Shown here: one piece after another, positions 14,585-23,153 of the stretch | Numbering within the stretch: position 1 is the first letter of the stretch | How the letters are laid out: every line of letters starts with the position of its first letter | Source: Pseudomonas sp. | GTDB taxonomy: Bacteria > Pseudomonadota > Gammaproteobacteria > Pseudomonadales > Pseudomonadaceae | Direction: 5' to 3' | NCBI RefSeq assembly: GCF_030147005.1 | Contig: NZ_JASLAW010000221.1 | Location: forward strand, 1-27,536 | Length of the DNA stretch: 27,536 nt | The notes under the pieces: generated by a model | Database searches by the model: none | Told to the model about the DNA's origin: nothing | Seen by the model: the letters and a program-made list of their open reading frames with translations, nothing else | Position numbers and translations under genes: made by a program

Positions 14585-15873
14585 AAACGACCAGCACATT
14601 GACCCTGTTAGGCGCCGCGTTGTTGTTGAGCGCCTGCGGCGGCGAAGGCGACAAGACTCAAGCCCACGGCCCCGACCCCAAGTTACCGGCACAACAAAGC
14701 AGCCTGCTGCCGAGCATGAAGATCGCCGAGCCTACAGCCTGGGGCGATCAGAAACCTAAAGTGCCGGAGGGCTACAGCATCACTGCCATCGCCACCGACC
14801 TCGCCATTCCGCGCCAGACTTTGGTACTGCCCAACGGCGACATCCTCGTCGCCGAAGGCCGTGGCGGCAGTGCAGCCAAGCTCAAGCCCAAGGATGTGAT
14901 CGCCAGCCTGATCAAGGCCGAGGGCAATACCAAGGTCAAGAGCGGCAACCGCATCACGCTGTTGCGCGACGCCGATGGTGACGGCACTTACGAACTCAAG
15001 ACCGTGTTCGCCGAAAACCTCAACGCGCCTTACGGCCTGGCTTATGCCGATGGCAAAGTGTACGTGGCCAACCAGGACGCGCTGGTGCGCTTCGACTATG
15101 CCGACGGCCAGACCAAGGCCAGCGGCGCCCCGACCAAGGTCACCGACCTGCCGGCGCAGATCAATCACCACTGGACCAAGGCCCTGGCGGTGAGCGAGGA
15201 CGGGCGCCAGCTCTATGTAGGGATCGGCTCCAACAGCAACATCACCGAGCGCGGCATGGAAGTGGAAATCGACCGGGCGATGGTCTGGCAGATCGACGCT
15301 GCCACCGGTGCGCACAAGCCTTACGCAACCGGCCTGCGCAACCCCACGGCGCTGACCATCCAACCGGGTTCGGGGCAGTTGTGGACGGTGGTCAACGAGC
15401 GCGATGAACTGGGCCCGGACCTGGTGCCGGATTACCTCAGCTCGGTGCGCGAAGGCGCCTTCTACGGCTGGCCTTATAGCTACTGGGGCCAGAACGTCGA
15501 CCCGCGCGCGCAACCGCAAAACCCGGCCAAGGTGGCCGCGGCGATCAAGCCTGATTACAGCCTGGGCTCACACGTTGCGGCACTGGGTGTGGATTTCTCC
15601 ATCCCGGCCATGGGCGAAAAATTCGCCGACGGCGTATTCGTTGGCGAACACGGCAGCTGGAACCGCGACAATCCGGTGGGCTACAAGGTGATCTTCGTAC
15701 CGTTCAGCAACGGCAAACCGGCCGGCGAGCCTGTGGACTTCGCCACGGGCTTTCGCGGGGAGGATGGCAAGACACGTGGCCGCCCGGTGGGTGTGACAGT
15801 GGACCCGAAAGGGGCGCTGATCATCGCCGACGACTTGGCCAATACGGTCTGGCGGGTAACGCGTAATCAGTAA
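14581..15873 (+). CDS. Lipoprotein sugar dehydrogenase, sorbosone/PQQ (GSDH) type
   Basis: This 430-aa exported lipoprotein has a signal with lipobox LSAC (Cys19), followed by a Gly/Asp-rich linker and then a six-bladed beta-propeller of the soluble glucose/sorbosone dehydrogenase class. Visible family features include LVLPNGDILVAEG, LNAPYGLAYADGKVYVAN, a catalytic-His region HHWTKALAVSEDGRQLYVG, ATGLRNPTALTIQPGSGQLW, FVGEHGSWNR and the final GALIIADDLANTVWRV. Such enzymes oxidise aldoses or related aldehydes with PQQ in the periplasm. No PQQ synthesis gene is in the window. It is coupled to the DUF2231 gene. The substrate is not known; YliI-like proteins of this class act on various sugars. 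Confidence 0.9.
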   Translation: MKTTSTLTLLGAALLLSACGGEGDKTQAHGPDPKLPAQQSSLLPSMKIAEPTAWGDQKPKVPEGYSITAIATDLAIPRQTLVLPNGDILVAEGRGGSAAKLKPKDVIASLIKAEGNTKVKSGNRITLLRDADGDGTYELKTVFAENLNAPYGLAYADGKVYVANQDALVRFDYADGQTKASGAPTKVTDLPAQINHHWTKALAVSEDGRQLYVGIGSNSNITERGMEVEIDRAMVWQIDAATGAHKPYATGLRNPTALTIQPGSGQLWTVVNERDELGPDLVPDYLSSVREGAFYGWPYSYWGQNVDPRAQPQNPAKVAAAIKPDYSLGSHVAALGVDFSIPAMGEKFADGVFVGEHGSWNRDNPVGYKVIFVPFSNGKPAGEPVDFATGFRGEDGKTRGRPVGVTVDPKGALIIADDLANTVWRVTRNQ

Positions 15874-15915
15874 ACCGGCATTGCCGGAGCGGCTTACCTG
15901 CTCCGGCACACTCAC

Positions 15916-17319
15916 TCAGAGGTCGGTGATTTCCTTGTGGCGCGGCACCAGCGCCTTCATCACACTCCACGCCACCAAATAAGCCAGGGCGCAGATCGCG
16001 AACATGATCATGTAGCCGGTGTGGATGTCGTTGATGGACTTGTAATAGTCGAAGACCCAACCGCCGATCTTGGTCATCACCACACCGCCCAAGCCCCCGG
16101 CCATGCCGCCGATACCGACCACCGAAGCGACGGTTTTCTGCGGGAACATGTCCGACACCGTGGTGAAGATATTGCACGACCACGCCTGATGCGCCGAGGC
16201 GCCCACGCCGATCAGCAATACCGGAATCCAGAAGCTGATGTAGCCCAACGGCTGAGCCAGCAACACCACCAGCGGGAACAGCGCGATCACCAGCATGGCT
16301 TTCATGCGGCCATCGTAGGGCGCGTCACCCCGCGCCATGAAGTAACTGGGAAACCAGCCGCCACCGATACTGCCGACCATGGTCATGCTGTACAGCACGG
16401 CCAGCGGCATCACGATATCGGCGCCCTTCATGCCGTACTGCGCCGACAGGAAAGTGGGCAGCCAGAACAGGAAGAACCACCAGACGCCGTCCGTCATGAA
16501 CTTGCCGAAGGCAAAGGCCCAGGTCTGGCGATAAGTCAGCAACTTGAACCATGAGACTTTTTTCGGCGATGCGCCTGCTGGGGTGGGCGTAAATGGCTGT
16601 ACCGTCTGATCGCTGCGAATGTAGGCCAGCTCTTCGGCCGACAGGCGCTTTTGCTGCTCCGGTTTTTCGTAGACGGCGGCCCAGACCGCCACCCACAGAA
16701 AGCCCAGCATGCCGATGACCATGAATGCTGCTTCCCAGCCCCACATACCGGCGATCAGTGGCACACAAATGGGCGCCAGGATCGCGCCCACGTTAGCGCC
16801 CGAGTTGAAGATCCCGGTGGCAAAGGAGCGCTCTTTCTTGGGGAAGTATTCGGCCGTGGCCTTGATCGCGATGGGAAAGTTGCCCGCCTCGCCAATCGCC
16901 AGCACAGCGCGTGACAACATAAACCCGGCAATCGACACCGGAATCACCGCCAGGCCGATGGCACTGCTGACCGCCGCGATGCCCTCGCCCATCTGCACCG
17001 AGAAGGCATGCATGATCGCGCCGGTGGACCAGATACCGATCGCCACGACGTAAGCGGCCTTGGTGCCGATCTTGTCGACGAACCGCCCGGCAAACAGCAT
17101 GGAAATCGCATAAACGAACTGGAACACCGCCGCGATGTTGGCGTAATCGGTGTTGCTCCAGCCAAATTGCGTGGACAGCTGCGGCGCCAACAGGCTGAGC
17201 ACCTGGCGGTCGAGGTAGTTGACGGTAGTGGCGAAAAACAGCATCGCGCAGATCGTCCAGCGATAGCTGCCGACCGCCTGGCCGACACGATGGGCACTGA
17301 TGGGCTCGTTCAGATTCAT
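15916..17319 (-). CDS. MFS sugar-acid transporter (ExuT-like, anion:cation symporter family)
   Basis: This 467-aa inner-membrane symporter has about 12 membrane segments. Signature stretches of the hexuronate/tartrate (ACS) branch are RWTICAMLFFATTVNYLDRQ in TM1, GRFVDKIGTK for motif A, the IGEAGNFPIAIKATAEYFP segment with FNSGANVGAI after it, and DGVWWFFLFWLPTFL in TM7. It probably imports a hexuronate, aldarate or similar acid with protons. The start at 17319 (MNLNEPIS) fits the family better than the upstream ATG at 17364, which would sit inside the operator-like palindrome at 17348-17369. No catabolic gene for a sugar acid is adjacent, so the substrate stays open. The downstream end faces the sugar dehydrogenase gene. 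Confidence 0.9.
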   Translation of the reverse strand: MNLNEPISAHRVGQAVGSYRWTICAMLFFATTVNYLDRQVLSLLAPQLSTQFGWSNTDYANIAAVFQFVYAISMLFAGRFVDKIGTKAAYVVAIGIWSTGAIMHAFSVQMGEGIAAVSSAIGLAVIPVSIAGFMLSRAVLAIGEAGNFPIAIKATAEYFPKKERSFATGIFNSGANVGAILAPICVPLIAGMWGWEAAFMVIGMLGFLWVAVWAAVYEKPEQQKRLSAEELAYIRSDQTVQPFTPTPAGASPKKVSWFKLLTYRQTWAFAFGKFMTDGVWWFFLFWLPTFLSAQYGMKGADIVMPLAVLYSMTMVGSIGGGWFPSYFMARGDAPYDGRMKAMLVIALFPLVVLLAQPLGYISFWIPVLLIGVGASAHQAWSCNIFTTVSDMFPQKTVASVVGIGGMAGGLGGVVMTKIGGWVFDYYKSINDIHTGYMIMFAICALAYLVAWSVMKALVPRHKEITDL

Positions 17320-17347
17320 GGCATCACTTTTTATTTTTGTTAGGTAG

Positions 17348-17369
17348 GACATATGTAACGTCATATGTC
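17348..17369. promoter_or_regulatory. Palindromic operator candidate upstream of the ExuT-like gene
   Basis: The perfect 8-base arms GACATATG and CATATGTC are separated by TAACGT, giving a 22-bp dyad. It lies 28 bp upstream of the transporter start codon, a natural place for repression. Its form suits a dimeric regulator such as a GntR/FCD protein, but no regulator gene is adjacent, so any controller would act from elsewhere. Confidence 0.6.
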
Positions 17370-17723
17370 ATCGTACAACTTCGACTTTTATATCGAGCTG
17401 TTCGGACGGTGTCAATCTGAAAGATCGCTATTAAATGGGGCTTGCGGAGGGGGTTAAAAATATCAGGTCAAGTGGTTATAGGATGACTAGGCTGCATTGG
17501 AGGTGGTCAGCCACTACAACTGCAATCAGTTCCGCCTCCTTCGCAGCCTCGCCGGGGGCTCGACAACTCCCACATTTGATCTGCATTGGCTGGGAGAGCC
17601 GAGCCCGCCGTGAGAAAAAATCTCCCATTGGGTGAATTATTTCGTGTCCTCTTGTATCTGAACTGACAGAGCAGTGCCATCGCAGCGATGGCACCTCCCC
17701 GTTCAGCTTCTAGAGTGGCCCGC
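17370..17723. repeat. Divergent intergenic region with REP-like unit and hairpins
   Basis: No gene is seen between the ExuT-like and proP starts. Contents: a REP-like unit at about 17541-17574 (TCGCAGCCTCGCCGGGGGCT then CGACAACTCCCACA), a hairpin TGGGAGA (17591-17597) pairing with TCTCCCA (17621-17627), and a perfect short-loop inverted repeat at 17674-17694. Promoters for proP must lie here, but I cannot point to a convincing one. Confidence 0.55.
17674..17694. repeat. Perfect inverted repeat in the proP leader
   Basis: The arms GTGCCATCGC and GCGATGGCAC are separated by a single A. It ends 29 bases before the proP start codon and would be a strong cruciform or operator-like site, or a REP-family palindrome. 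As RNA it would need to open some pairs to form a loop. Confidence 0.6.
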
Positions 17724-19226
17724 ATGAAATTACGTAAAAAACGCGTCAGTCCCATCGGATTGAACGACATCACCATTGTCGACGATAACAAGATGCGCAA
17801 GGCGATCACCGCCGCCGCATTGGGCAATGCCATGGAATGGTTCGACTTTGGCGTCTATGGGTTTGTCGCTTACGTGCTGGGCAAGGTCTTCTTCCCGGAC
17901 GCGTCGCCCAGCGTACAAATGATCGCTGCACTGGCCACCTTCTCCGTGCCCTTCCTGATTCGTCCACTGGGTGGCCTGTTTTTCGGCGCGCTGGGTGACA
18001 AATACGGACGGCAGAAAGTCCTCGCCGCCACCATCGTGATCATGTCCCTGAGCACTTTCGCCATCGGCCTGATTCCCGGGTATGCGTCCATTGGCATCTG
18101 GGCGCCGATCCTGTTGCTGCTGTGCAAAATGGCCCAGGGTTTCTCGGTGGGCGGCGAGTACACCGGCGCGTCGATTTTCGTCGCCGAATACGCCCCGGAC
18201 CGCAAGCGCGGTTTTCTCGGCAGTTGGTTGGACTTCGGCTCGATTGCCGGCTTCGTACTCGGCGCCGGCGTGGTGGTATTGATTTCCTCGGTACTCGGCG
18301 AAGCGCAATTCGAAGCCTGGGGCTGGCGCCTGCCGTTCTTCCTGGCCCTGCCTTTGGGCATGATCGGCCTGTACCTGCGCCACGCGCTGGAAGAGACTCC
18401 GGCATTTCAGCAACACGTCGAAAAGCTCGAACAGGGTGACCGCGAAGGCCTCAGCCATGGCCCCAAGGTGTCATTCAAAGAGATCGCCACCAAGCACTGG
18501 CGCAGCCTGCTGACCTGCATTGGTATCGTCGCGGCCACCAACGTGACCTACTACATGCTGCTCACGTACATGCCGAGCTACCTCTCACACAACCTGCATT
18601 ACGCTGAAAACAGCGGCGTGCTGATCATCATCGCGATCATGGTCGGCATGCTGTTCGTGCAGCCGTTCATTGGTTTTGTCAGCGACAAGATCGGCCGCAA
18701 GCCCTTCATCATCGCCGGCAGCATCGGCTTGTTATGCCTGTCTATCCCGGCGTTCATGCTGATTACCAGCGGCAAGACCGGCCTGATCTTCAGCGGCTTG
18801 CTGATTCTGGCGATCGTGCTTAACTTCTTTATCGGCGTGATGGCATCCACGCTGCCGGCCATGTTTCCCACCCATTTGCGCTACAGCGCCCTGGCCAGCG
18901 CCTTCAACGTCTCGGTACTGATTGCCGGTGTCACGCCTACTGCGGTGGCCTGGCTGGTAGAAAGCACCAACGACCTGTTCATGCCCGCTTACTACCTGAT
19001 GGTGTTCGCGGTGGTCGGCCTGGTCACGGGCCTGACGATGAAGGAAACTGCCAATAAACCCCTGCGCGGCGCGGCTCCAGCGGCCTCCGACATGGAAGAA
19101 GCCAAGGAACTGCTGCAAGAGCACCATGACAATATCGAGCAAAAGATCGAAGATATCGACGCCGAGATTGTCGCGCTCCAAGCAAAGCGCGAGAATCTGG
19201 TGCAGCAGCATCCACGGATTAATTAA
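17724..19226 (+). CDS. proP: Proline/glycine betaine:proton symporter ProP
   Basis: This 500-aa inner-membrane importer of osmoprotectants (proline, glycine betaine, ectoine and others) is driven by protons. It matches E. coli ProP nearly word for word: KAITAAALGNAMEWFDFGVY, GDKYGRQKVL, GEYTGASIFVAEYAPDRKRG, EETPAFQQHVEKLEQGDREG, and YMLLTYMPSYLSHNLHY. A C-terminal extension (about 450-500, EEAKELLQEHHDNIEQKIED onward) has heptads that form the antiparallel coiled coil used in osmosensing. The length equals the E. coli protein. The start at 17724 (MKLRKKRVSPIGL) aligns with E. coli MLKRKKVKPITL; an in-frame ATG 36 bases earlier is rejected. Expression is expected to rise with osmotic stress. 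Confidence 0.97.
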   Translation: MKLRKKRVSPIGLNDITIVDDNKMRKAITAAALGNAMEWFDFGVYGFVAYVLGKVFFPDASPSVQMIAALATFSVPFLIRPLGGLFFGALGDKYGRQKVLAATIVIMSLSTFAIGLIPGYASIGIWAPILLLLCKMAQGFSVGGEYTGASIFVAEYAPDRKRGFLGSWLDFGSIAGFVLGAGVVVLISSVLGEAQFEAWGWRLPFFLALPLGMIGLYLRHALEETPAFQQHVEKLEQGDREGLSHGPKVSFKEIATKHWRSLLTCIGIVAATNVTYYMLLTYMPSYLSHNLHYAENSGVLIIIAIMVGMLFVQPFIGFVSDKIGRKPFIIAGSIGLLCLSIPAFMLITSGKTGLIFSGLLILAIVLNFFIGVMASTLPAMFPTHLRYSALASAFNVSVLIAGVTPTAVAWLVESTNDLFMPAYYLMVFAVVGLVTGLTMKETANKPLRGAAPAASDMEEAKELLQEHHDNIEQKIEDIDAEIVALQAKRENLVQQHPRIN

Positions 19227-19278
19227 GACCTGATTACGCGTGGTCGCCGGCCGCGGCCACGCACATTGGAGCGTTCAC

Positions 19279-19785
19279 ATGATTCCAAGCGTCACCTTTG
19301 CACACTCGCTCCTGAGCGCCGACGAACGCGCGGCCATCGCAGAAATCGAAGCGAGCACCAACATTCTTAAGCTGGTCACCCGCCTGACCGGGATGCGCTT
19401 TGCTGGCATCGCCAAATTCACCGACCTGGAGTGGGTGGTGTGCTCGGCCTACGATCCGCTGCAGATGGGCATCCACGTCGACGACGTACTTGACCTGGAA
19501 ACCACCCTGTGCAGTGAGTTCTGCATCAACCCCCAAACCTTGTTCGTCCCGCAGATCAGCCAGGACGGCCGCTTTGCCTCACGCCCGGTGGTCAAGCAAT
19601 ACGCCATCGAGAGCTATGCCGGCGCGCCGATCTTCCTGCCCGATGGGCGCCTGTTCGGTGCGCTGTGCGCGCTGGATTCGCGCGCCATGCTGTTCGACGA
19701 CCCCAACCTGCCGGAAACCCTGAGCCTGTTCGCACGCCTGATCGGGTGCATCTTCTACGCTAACCTCAGCCCGGCGGATCAGTAA
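19279..19785 (+). CDS. Stand-alone GAF domain protein
   Basis: This 168-aa cytosolic protein consists essentially of one GAF domain. Typical features are the ETTLCSEFCINPQTLFVPQ central strand/helix pair, the FASRPVVKQYAIESYAGAPI turn, and DGRLFGALCALDSRA, the conserved G-x-L-C-x-x-D strand. Three cysteines (LCSEFC and ALCALD) could respond to redox state. There is no output domain, so it may bind a small ligand and act on a partner, or be enzymatic. It starts 52 bases after proP with GGAG at 19268-19271, seven bases before the ATG, so it could share the proP transcript. Its 3' end overlaps the convergent AraC gene by 20 bases. Confidence 0.88.
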   Translation: MIPSVTFAHSLLSADERAAIAEIEASTNILKLVTRLTGMRFAGIAKFTDLEWVVCSAYDPLQMGIHVDDVLDLETTLCSEFCINPQTLFVPQISQDGRFASRPVVKQYAIESYAGAPIFLPDGRLFGALCALDSRAMLFDDPNLPETLSLFARLIGCIFYANLSPADQ

Positions 19786-20683
19786 CGTCCCCCCTGCCCC
19801 GCAGCGCGGCCATGTCGCGCTTTGGCGGTACGCCAAACAATCGACTGTACTCACGACTGAACTGCGACGGGCTTTCATAGCCGACGTTGAACGCGGCACT
19901 GGACACGTCCTGGTGCTCGTTCAACATCAATCGTCGCGCCTCGTTCAAGCGCAACCATTTCTGATACTGCAACGGGCTCATCGAGGTCAGTTGTCGGAAG
20001 TGATGATGGAAGGTTGCCGCGCTCATCTGCACGCGCGCGGCCAGCTCTTCCACGCGCAGTGCGCTATCGAAATTCAGTTTCAGCCAATCGATGGCCTTGG
20101 CGATCCGATAGCCCTGCCCGTCCACCGAGCAGATCTGGCGAAGTCGACCGGCCTGGTCGCTCTTCAATAACCGGTAGTGAATCTCGCGCTGGATCAACGG
20201 CGCCAATACCGGTATGGCTTCTGGTTCGTCCAGCAGCGCCACCAGCCGGGCAAATCCCGCCAGCATGCCGTCCGTCACCGAGCCGATACCAACGCCCTTC
20301 ATCATCGCGCGCTCACGGGTTGGCGGCAGGCCGCCCTGGGCGATCAACTCGGCCAGCATGCGCAGGTCCAATTTGAACGTCAGCCCCAGGCAAGGTTGCT
20401 CGGGGCTGGCAATCAGCACTTCGGAGTTGGCCGGGATGTCCAGGGACGTCACCAGGAACCGGGAAGCGTCATAGCAATAGCCCTCACCGCCGACCCACAA
20501 CTGCTTCCTGCCCTGTACCACCAGCACGATGCTCGGCTCGACCATGCACACCACCGGCGCGGCCGGTTGCTCACGCCTATAGAACCCCAGGCCGGGAATC
20601 GGCATCGGGCAGTCGCCGGTCGCCGGGATACGCGAGGCGATGGACTGGATCAGCACGTCCAGCGGCGATTGATTGATCGTCAT
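19766..20683 (-). CDS. AraC family regulator with AraC-type N-terminal domain
   Basis: This is a 305-aa regulator. Residues about 25-180 form the AraC N-terminal cupin-like domain (PGLGFYRREQPAAPVVCMVEPSIVLVVQG pattern in pieces, then YLV-type sensor strands and LTFKLDLRMLAEL). Residues about 200-295 hold the two AraC helix-turn-helix motifs: LRVEELAARVQMSAATFHHH and VSSAAFNVGYESPSQFSREY, followed by FGVPPKRD. Start 20683 is chosen over an upstream ATG because GGAAGGG lies about seven bases before it. It is divergent from the NepI-like exporter across 371 bp and may control it. Its stop lies inside the end of the GAF gene. The inducer is unknown. Confidence 0.93.
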   Translation of the reverse strand: MTINQSPLDVLIQSIASRIPATGDCPMPIPGLGFYRREQPAAPVVCMVEPSIVLVVQGRKQLWVGGEGYCYDASRFLVTSLDIPANSEVLIASPEQPCLGLTFKLDLRMLAELIAQGGLPPTRERAMMKGVGIGSVTDGMLAGFARLVALLDEPEAIPVLAPLIQREIHYRLLKSDQAGRLRQICSVDGQGYRIAKAIDWLKLNFDSALRVEELAARVQMSAATFHHHFRQLTSMSPLQYQKWLRLNEARRLMLNEHQDVSSAAFNVGYESPSQFSREYSRLFGVPPKRDMAALRGRGDVTDPPG

Positions 20684-21054
20684 AGCAGGCCCTTCCAACA
20701 CATCTCTGAACGTTTCATGACAGGGCTTTACCCGCGCCGGCCACAGGCGTCGCCGCCAAACGGGAAAACTCAGAGGATCAGGCAAGTAATCCAGTCAAAC
20801 GCACTACAGATGCCCTGCCGCCACCGGGAAAATGGGCGAACACTTCGCAAGGAACATTCCTATGAAACGCCTTTGCTTGAGTATCCACACAACTGGCGCT
20901 GCGCCCCCCACACATGGATCAAGGGGTATCAGCCAGATAGTCGTCGGATGGTAGGCCGTCACGGGAGCAAGCTCCCTCGCCACAGGTTCAGCGTCACATC
21001 AAAATTTGTGTGGATGAGCCGATACGTCCACCTTTCTTCAGAGCCATTCAAGTG
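20684..21054. repeat. 371-bp divergent intergenic region with one REP unit
   Basis: The only clear structure is a single REP unit at 20959-20985, whose core GGGAGC / GCTCCC (20963-20976) forms a tight hairpin. The flanks CTCGCCACAGG are typical of Pseudomonas REPs. No gene, RNA or clear promoter is seen elsewhere. Confidence 0.6.
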
Positions 21055-22242
21055 ATGTTCGATACTCCTCAACCCCAACGCTGGGGCGCCGTGCTGGCCA
21101 TGTCGCTGGCGGCCTTTGCGCTGGTCGCCTCCGAATTCATGCCCGTGAGCCTGCTGACGCCGTTGGCCGCCGACCTGCACATTACTGAAGGCCAGGCCGG
21201 CCAGGGCATTTCGGTGTCCGGGGTGGTTGCCCTGCTCACCAGCCTTGTGATCGCCTCGATTGCGGCGCGGGTGGATCGCAAACGCCTGCTGATGGCGCTG
21301 ACGCTGCTGATGGTCGTCTCGGGCAGCGTGGTGGCCTTTGCCCCCAATTACCTGGTGTTCATGCTCGGGCGCGGGTTGATCGGCGTGGCGATTGGCGGCT
21401 TCTGGTCATTGTCGGCGGCCACGGCGATGCGCCTGGTGCCAGAGGCGCAGGTGCCGCGCGCCCTGGCCATCGTCAACGGCGGTAACGCACTGGCGACGGT
21501 GATTGCGGCGCCGCTGGGCAGCTTTCTCGGCGGGCTCATCGGCTGGCGCGGTGCGTTCTTCTGCGTGGTGCCGGTGGCCGTGATCGCACTGATATGGCTG
21601 CTGGCGAGCCTGCCTGCGCTGAAGAACCAGGCCGAGGCAAAAGCCGGCAATGCGCTGCGCTTGATGAAAAACCCAACGGTGGCCCTGGGTATGGTGGCCG
21701 TCAGCGTGTTCTTCATGGGCCAGTTCATGCTGTTCACCTATCTGCGGCCGTTCCTGGAAGGCGTCACCCAGGTCGACGTAGCCACGCTGTCGTCGATGCT
21801 GCTGGTACTCGGCGTGGCGGGGCTGGCGGGTACGTTCCTGATTGAACGCTTGCTCAAGCACAACCTGTACCCGACGCTGGTTGCCATCCCGCTGATAATG
21901 GCAGGCATCGCACTCGCGCTGGTGGCGTTCGGCGGTTCAACGAGCATCACCACCGTGTTGCTGGGCAGTTGGGGGCTGGTGGCGACCGCCGCACCGGTGG
22001 GCTGGTGGACGTGGCTGTCGAGAACCTTGCCTGACGACGCCGAGGCCGGCGGCGGGTTGATGGTCGCCATCATCCAGTTGGCGATTGCCGCGGGCGCCAC
22101 GGTCGGCGGTGCGGCTTTCGACCTGAGCGGCTACCAGACGACCTTCGAACTGAGCGCGGCATTGCTGGTGCTCGCCACCTTGCTGGCTTACCTGGCCTCA
22201 CGCCGCCCGCTGCGTGCCCGCGTCGTCAGCGGTGCTATTTGA
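21055..22242 (+). CDS. MFS exporter, NepI-like (purine nucleoside efflux type)
   Basis: This 395-aa inner-membrane proton-driven exporter has 12 predicted membrane segments. It resembles E. coli NepI throughout: SEFMPVSLLTPLAADLHITE after TM1, GGFWSLSAATAMRLVPEAQV, VIAAPLGSFLGGLIGWRGAF, GQFMLFTYLRPFLEG and PVGWWTWLSRTLPDDAEAGG. NepI exports inosine and guanosine; relatives export other small molecules, so the substrate stays tentative. The start at 21055 lies just before TM1 as in NepI; an in-frame ATG at 21010 is possible, and neither has a strong ribosome site. It is divergent from one AraC gene and convergent with another, overlapping the latter's tail by 8 bases. Confidence 0.9.
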   Translation: MFDTPQPQRWGAVLAMSLAAFALVASEFMPVSLLTPLAADLHITEGQAGQGISVSGVVALLTSLVIASIAARVDRKRLLMALTLLMVVSGSVVAFAPNYLVFMLGRGLIGVAIGGFWSLSAATAMRLVPEAQVPRALAIVNGGNALATVIAAPLGSFLGGLIGWRGAFFCVVPVAVIALIWLLASLPALKNQAEAKAGNALRLMKNPTVALGMVAVSVFFMGQFMLFTYLRPFLEGVTQVDVATLSSMLLVLGVAGLAGTFLIERLLKHNLYPTLVAIPLIMAGIALALVAFGGSTSITTVLLGSWGLVATAAPVGWWTWLSRTLPDDAEAGGGLMVAIIQLAIAAGATVGGAAFDLSGYQTTFELSAALLVLATLLAYLASRRPLRARVVSGAI

Positions 22243-23074
22243 AGAAATGACTTGGCGTCTTGCCAAACTGTTTCTTGAACATGCTGGTAAAGGCGCTCGG
22301 GCTTTCATAGCCCAACTCGAGGGCCACATCGATAATCTTCTCGCCCACCGCGATGCGCTCCAGCGCCAACAGCAGGCGCGCCTGTTGGCGCCACTGGCCG
22401 AAGGTCATGCCGGTTTCGCGGCGGAACAAGCGCTGGATGGTTTTTTGATCCAGGCCCAGGCGCTCGCTCCAGTCCGCGACGGTGGACGCATCGCCCGGTT
22501 CTTGCTGCAACGTCAGGCAGATGCGGTTGATACGCGGGTCGGCGGGCTGCGCAAGTGATAACGGCAGCGCAGGCAGGATGGCCAGCTCATCCAGGATCAG
22601 GCGCATGATCCTGGCGTCGCGCGAATCCTCGGCGTAGGGCGGTTTCAAACTGACTGAGGCTTTGATCAATTCACTCAACAGCGGCGAAACCGTCACCGTT
22701 TTCGGCTCGGTCGGCAGGTTCGGGAAGCTGTTTGGGTGCACGAAGACGCTGCGCATTTTCAGTGTGCCCACGCAGCGCAGCGCATGCACATGCCCGCAAG
22801 GCATCCAGAAGCCGCGATTGGGCGGCACCGTCCATTGGTTCAGGGCCGAATGCACCACCATCACGCCACCAATGGCGTAGAGCAGTTGATGCTTGTTGTG
22901 ACTGTGCTCGGGAATCACCCAATTTTCCGGGTAATCGGTGGCAGAGCTGGTGACGGCCCAATCGCCTTCATCGATCTCCTGGAGGAATTTGTCGAGGGAT
23001 TTGATGATTTCGCCCTTTTTGCGATGGTTTACGCCCGAATTTCGCGAGACAGGCATTTTCGTCGACTCTAGCAT
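22235..23074 (-). CDS. AraC family regulator with N-terminal cupin
   Basis: This is a 279-aa one-component regulator. An N-terminal cupin (about 45-130) contains the metal-site-like pattern IPEHSHNKHQLLYAIGG and the GFWMPCGHVHAL strand. The C-terminal AraC DNA-binding domain covers about 175-275: STVADWSERLGLDQKTIQRL, then RRETGMTFGQWRQQARLLLA and IIDVALELGYESPSAFTSMF, ending FGKTPSHFFK. It is divergent from the Fsr-like exporter with only 79 bp between starts, a layout that usually means direct control of that exporter. GGAG lies very close to the ATG at 23074; the next in-frame ATG at 23056 is an alternative. Its stop overlaps the convergent NepI-like gene by 8 bases. Confidence 0.93.
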   Translation of the reverse strand: MLESTKMPVSRNSGVNHRKKGEIIKSLDKFLQEIDEGDWAVTSSATDYPENWVIPEHSHNKHQLLYAIGGVMVVHSALNQWTVPPNRGFWMPCGHVHALRCVGTLKMRSVFVHPNSFPNLPTEPKTVTVSPLLSELIKASVSLKPPYAEDSRDARIMRLILDELAILPALPLSLAQPADPRINRICLTLQQEPGDASTVADWSERLGLDQKTIQRLFRRETGMTFGQWRQQARLLLALERIAVGEKIIDVALELGYESPSAFTSMFKKQFGKTPSHFFK

Positions 23075-23153
23075 AGCTCCAGAAACAATTAGAAATGGGC
23101 CGCCAGCTCACGTACTGTCTGCCCCTGTTCGCTGCCTTGTATGGAATGCCTGC

